Assembly (NCBI GenBank): GCA_030141605.1
Contig: JAQGDQ010000976.1
Span: 35,001-74,049, forward strand
Reading direction: 5' to 3'
DNA: 39,049 nucleotides
DNA from: Tubiluchus corallicola
Lineage: Eukaryota; Priapulida; Priapulimorpha; Priapulimorphida; Tubiluchidae
Shown: positions 36,265 through 39,049 of the stretch, one piece after another
Layout: every line of letters starts with the position of its first letter
Position numbering within the stretch: position 1 is the stretch's first letter
Notes under the pieces: generated by a model
Databases searched by the model: none
What the model was told of the DNA's origin: nothing
Seen by the model: only the letters and a program-made list of their open reading frames with translations
Made by a program: the position numbers and the translations under genes

Positions 36265-36527
36265 CAGTGCCTATTTCAGCCTAAACGAGGCCCGGGGAAG
36301 TGGGGCGTGTGAGGCCCCCTCGGTCGGTGGGTGGGTGGGGGGTCATTGTTGGCGCCCAGTAATTTTAGAACTGCTAGAACGCCGGAGAAGCATTTTCGAA
36401 GAGAAAATATGGAGTTTACAGTATGTTCACATAAAGCAAAAAAAATAATATTACCTCGGCGCGAGGCCCCCCTGGAAGGTGAGGCCCCGGGGAAGTAGCC
36501 CCACTTCCCCCCCTGAAATAGGCCCTG
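36265..36527. mobile_element. 263-bp hAT-type MITE with target-site duplication
   Basis: Ends are imperfect inverted repeats: left CAGTGCCTATTTCAG, right (reverse complement) CAGGGCCTATTTCAG, 14 of 15 matching. Further in are inverted GGGGAAGTGGGGC words. It is flanked by an 8-bp duplication, TGAATAAC (36257-36264) and TAAATAAC (36528-36535), 7 of 8 matching. CAG-ending termini plus 8-bp duplications are the hallmark of the hAT superfamily. No transposase, so it is non-autonomous. It is strikingly GC-rich, with a G-run block (36326-36342) that could form a quadruplex. A 61-codon minus frame across its right end is not a gene. Confidence 0.85.
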
Positions 36528-36684
36528 TAAATAACAAATATACTAATAATTAGTATTATTACTTTTATCACACATGATTGGCCTATAAGCCTATATTTCA
36601 AAGCTAGATAAATTTAGACTGAAACTATAAATTACACTGAAAATAAAATTATACATTTAAAAAATAAGTTCAAGAGACCATGTG

Positions 36685-37107
36685 TGTAAGGTGGTTAAGG
36701 TGTAAACTGTGAATCTCTAAGCTACAGTTTTCACCTTAACTCCATCACTGCCCGGGGGCAACTGATTATAAAAAATTCGTGTCAACATAGCGCAATCTTT
36801 ATCTTTCTTCCTACCATTTCCACTAACACATCCTTCTACGCTTCCTGTGTGATCTAACCTTTCTCCCAGTTCTTTTTTGTCAACTCATCCATTCTTTTTT
36901 TATCTGGTTCACATGATAGTGGGCTTATACAAGCCTTTGCTTCTCTAGTCCACTGCAGTACAATTGTTCTTTTATGATAACGATAGTGTATGAAATATAA
37001 CAATTTGATACAGTATGATGTAATAATTTTGATGTCACTGTGTGCTTAATGTCATTATATTGTACTGAATGTGATAATAATAAACTAAAAAAATAAAATA
37101 AAATAAT
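36685..37107 (+). mobile_element. tRNA-derived SINE
   Basis: The head contains TGGTTAAGGTG at 36692-36702, a match to the Pol III A box. An AACTGT/ACAGTT stem (36705-36710 with 36724-36729) sits in anticodon-arm position, and a degraded B-box region (TTCACCTTAACTCC) is followed by CATCACTGCCCGGG. The body runs to a tail ...GTGATAATAATAAAC plus A-rich AAATAAAATAAAATAATT. The last ~110 bp recur inverted and 5'-truncated at 5731-5850, which shows mobility. The weak B box suggests that this copy is old. Confidence 0.7.
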
Positions 37108-37914
37108 TCACACCAAAATGACTGAAAATGGCGGCTGAGTTTGAGTAGTTTTATCCAGCTTATATTAATAATGAAGGTTGATCACTATTCGATGTGCATG
37201 CGCTGAACCAAAGAATGTGCATACTGGCAGTGCTGGCGCCAGTAGACTCAACACTTTATGCCATAAAATTAACTTTATAGCCCAATCGATTCGATTACTA
37301 GTAATGCAGACATATGCCATCACGTGACCTACCTGCACCCGTCAGCGTGGTGGCGCCAGCAGCCATGCATGACGTCACGTTTATATAGTTTCGCAGGAAT
37401 TATAAATAAGTTTCGTGCATAATCTCATTAATTAGTTTATCATGTAATTTTGGGCGTCATTAGGCAACTAGGAAAAGAGTTATGATTATCAAAGACGGAC
37501 AGATAGATAATGCATATAGCCATTAATATTTCCATCACAGATTGCAGCAGCAGCAAAATCTACTGACACTCTTTCGTGTGTTAAAAAATCTTTTTTTATG
37601 AATTCTTCGTTACACAAAAACGTTGCCGATTTTTAAAAATTTAAGTACAGTATGCTTTATCTAAGATATTTATTTAGTTATTTACTTATTATTTATTTAT
37701 TATACTATAGAATATAAATAATATTATAGTTTATATATATCTATATCTATATATAGTTTATATTAGGTATAGCGTATATACCTATAGGTATATTAGGTAT
37801 ACCTGTATATAGGCCTATATATAGTTTGTATTATATAGTATAATTACATACTATATAATATAGTTAAAAAGTCACAAATTTATTAAAACTTTTAATTTAC
37901 AAAGTTAAAAATCA
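37108..37914. other. Spacer with YY1-, CRE- and E-box-like words
   Basis: AAAATGGCGGC at 37125-37135 fits the YY1 promoter motif; GGCGCCAG occurs at about 37236 and 37352; TCACGTGACC is near 37320; TGACGTCA is at 37370-37377. No ORF. 37680-37865 is a dense set of TATA / GGTATA / AGGTATACC palindromic words that could extrude cruciforms. Confidence 0.4.
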
Positions 37915-37962
37915 TGTGAAACGTTTCGACAAAGCCACTGTGGTCATCATCACTCGTAAATT
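37915..37962 (-). other. GAAAC / stem / TGATGATGAC signature, copy 2
   Basis: On the minus strand: GAGTGATGATGACC, the 9-bp CCACAGTGG hairpin, TTTGTC and GAAACGTTTCAC. GAC/GTC arms can close below the hairpin and GAAAC follows directly, much as at 10917-10962. The order resembles a hammerhead core, but the first core base is G instead of C and an extra T interrupts stem II. It is probably a decayed relic of a Penelope-like or related retroelement, or only a look-alike. Confidence 0.4.
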
Positions 37963-38083
37963 TTTAAGTCTTTGTATAAATAATGATCTTTGTATAAATT
38001 AAAAGAACCATAAAATCACAGGATTATTCGAAATTTTACATTTTCACAAAAACATTTATGTGAAACAGCCTTTAGTCTTGAAA

Positions 38084-38092
38084 CGCACACGC

Positions 38093-38153
<61 letters not shown>

Positions 38154-38169
38154 ATATAATACATAATAC

Positions 38170-38259
<90 letters not shown>
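38084..38259. repeat. (CA)n and (TA)n microsatellites
   Basis: A (CA)n with CG variants at 38084-38147, about 20 bp of mixed AT, then a long (TA)n at about 38170-38259. Thr-His and Ile-Tyr frames are artefacts. Confidence 0.97.
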
Positions 38260-38262
<3 letters not shown>

Positions 38263-38998
38263 GTTGTGGAATAAATTGTATAATTAAAATGTGGATCACA
38301 CGCTTTGTTGGCCTAAAACTCAAGAAATCTTGTGTATAGACAAAAGTCTAAAGTCGCCTACAACCGAAATATTTACAAGGATTTTTCATAGGGCGTCTAA
38401 ATTTGATTGTGTCTTATACGTACGATAAATAAGTATATTACAATAGGCCTGGATACTAATCAGTAGAACGTTTACTTAGTCATGCTAATCGCAAGACAGC
38501 GTCATCTGTTAGGTCCTGGCCAAAACGGTAATACAGATTTTTTGGAAAATTTCCGAGCATAACACAGCTACTGTAATTATTTGTTGGTCGACTTAATGTT
38601 TTCTAACCTACTTGCTAAGTTGCTTCAAGATTTTTTGGAAGGTTAGCTACGATAATAGTCTTTGGTGGTTCCGGCTGATTCATTAATTTAACTACAAGTA
38701 TCCCACTTTCAAATCTAAAATTACATTTATATTTTTTACGTAGGTCCACCGATATGCGTATTTGCTGCAACAAGGTAGCTTTATTTGTTAACAAACTGGA
38801 CGCTTAAATGAAAAGACCTGCTATCACAGCGTGACATAATCAATGTGAAAAAAGCGGAAGCGGAAATGTACTGGAAATCTTGCATTGGCGTGCTTGGCGG
38901 CCTTCGCTTGTTGTTGGCTTTGGCCACCTTGAGGTGATTTTTGGCCTAATCACGTGATCAATTTGATCTGGGTCAGAGGCCTACTGTGAAGTGAAGAC
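38260..38998. other. Interior of the inverted-repeat segment
   Basis: No ORF or known motif; a palindromic E-box ATCACGTGAT is at about 38949-38958. Confidence 0.5.
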
Positions 38999-39049
38999 GT
39001 GTGTGTGTGCGTGCGTGTGCGTTTCAAGACTAAAGGCTGTTTCACACCT

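Larger units (their letters stand above)
38059..39046. mobile_element. Segment bounded by a perfect 36-bp inverted repeat
   Basis: The left arm 38059-38094 starts TGTGAAACAGCCTTTAGTC; the right arm 39011-39046 is its exact reverse complement. Inside each arm a CA (left, 38095-38147) or GT (right, about 38999-39010) tract follows, so the symmetry extends into simple sequence. The ~915-bp interior has no transposase frame. It is most simply a non-autonomous inverted-repeat transposon of about 990 bp. The window ends 3 bp past the right arm, so a target-site duplication cannot be checked. Confidence 0.65.

Noticed and set aside
37200-37215. GCTGAACCAAAG as a possible reverse-complement WFQNRR homeodomain word
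   Set aside because: Neighbouring codons do not encode a homeodomain, and the site is upstream rather than downstream of cdx exon 1.

Overview
The window is AT-rich animal nuclear DNA with no bacterial, phage or organelle gene organisation. Metazoan origin follows from one recognisable exon: the first coding exon of a caudal-type (Cdx) ParaHox homeobox gene on the minus strand (28944 down to 28461). It carries the Cdx hexapeptide core YEWM and ends in a canonical splice donor. The surroundings are non-coding. They are crowded with microsatellites, minisatellites, 5'-truncated LINE tails, tRNA-derived SINEs and small non-autonomous DNA elements, as in repeat-rich invertebrate genomes. I cannot name the species; many simple-sequence tracts and frequent AGGCCTA words would fit a marine invertebrate, but that is inference.

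Layout. 1-1,994: a 63-bp satellite, then a long CT/CTGT microsatellite. 2.6-9.2 kb: copies of two dispersed repeats (R1 at 2.6 and, inverted, 4.75 kb; R2 at 3.8 and 8.8 kb), a truncated SINE tail and a LINE 3' end at 6.5 kb. 10-14.7 kb: five large microsatellites and a 65-bp minisatellite. 15-18.7 kb: two more R1 copies, one split by repeat R3, a tRNA-like SINE head and a second R3. 19.5-20.2 kb: element R4, with tandem GGCACA-type words in its inverted ends. 21.5-22.9 kb: a TATAG/TATGG array and a 74-bp tandem repeat. 23-26.5 kb: plain AT-rich sequence. 26.5-27.6 kb: two LINE C-terminal remnants, one with a triplicated 3' UTR segment. 27.8-28.1 kb: compound TAC/CTG tract. 28.46-29.4 kb: cdx exon 1 and its CpG-richer upstream flank. 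30.1-30.65 kb: 94-bp minisatellite. 32.3-33.5 kb: a second R4, inverted and split by a nested insert. 35.1-35.8 kb: a promoter-like CpG-rich island with a 192-codon unassigned ORF. 36.3 kb: a 263-bp hAT-type MITE with 8-bp target duplication. 36.7-37.1 kb: a SINE. 38.06-39.05 kb: a segment bounded by a perfect 36-bp inverted repeat next to CA/GT tracts.

The cdx homeodomain exons lie at lower coordinates on the minus strand. I found no such exon down to position 1, so everything left of 28460 is probably the first intron or beyond, and sequence right of 28944 is 5' flank. I saw no CRISPR array, operon or novel multi-gene system. The interest is in the cdx locus and the small mobile and tandem elements that fill it.
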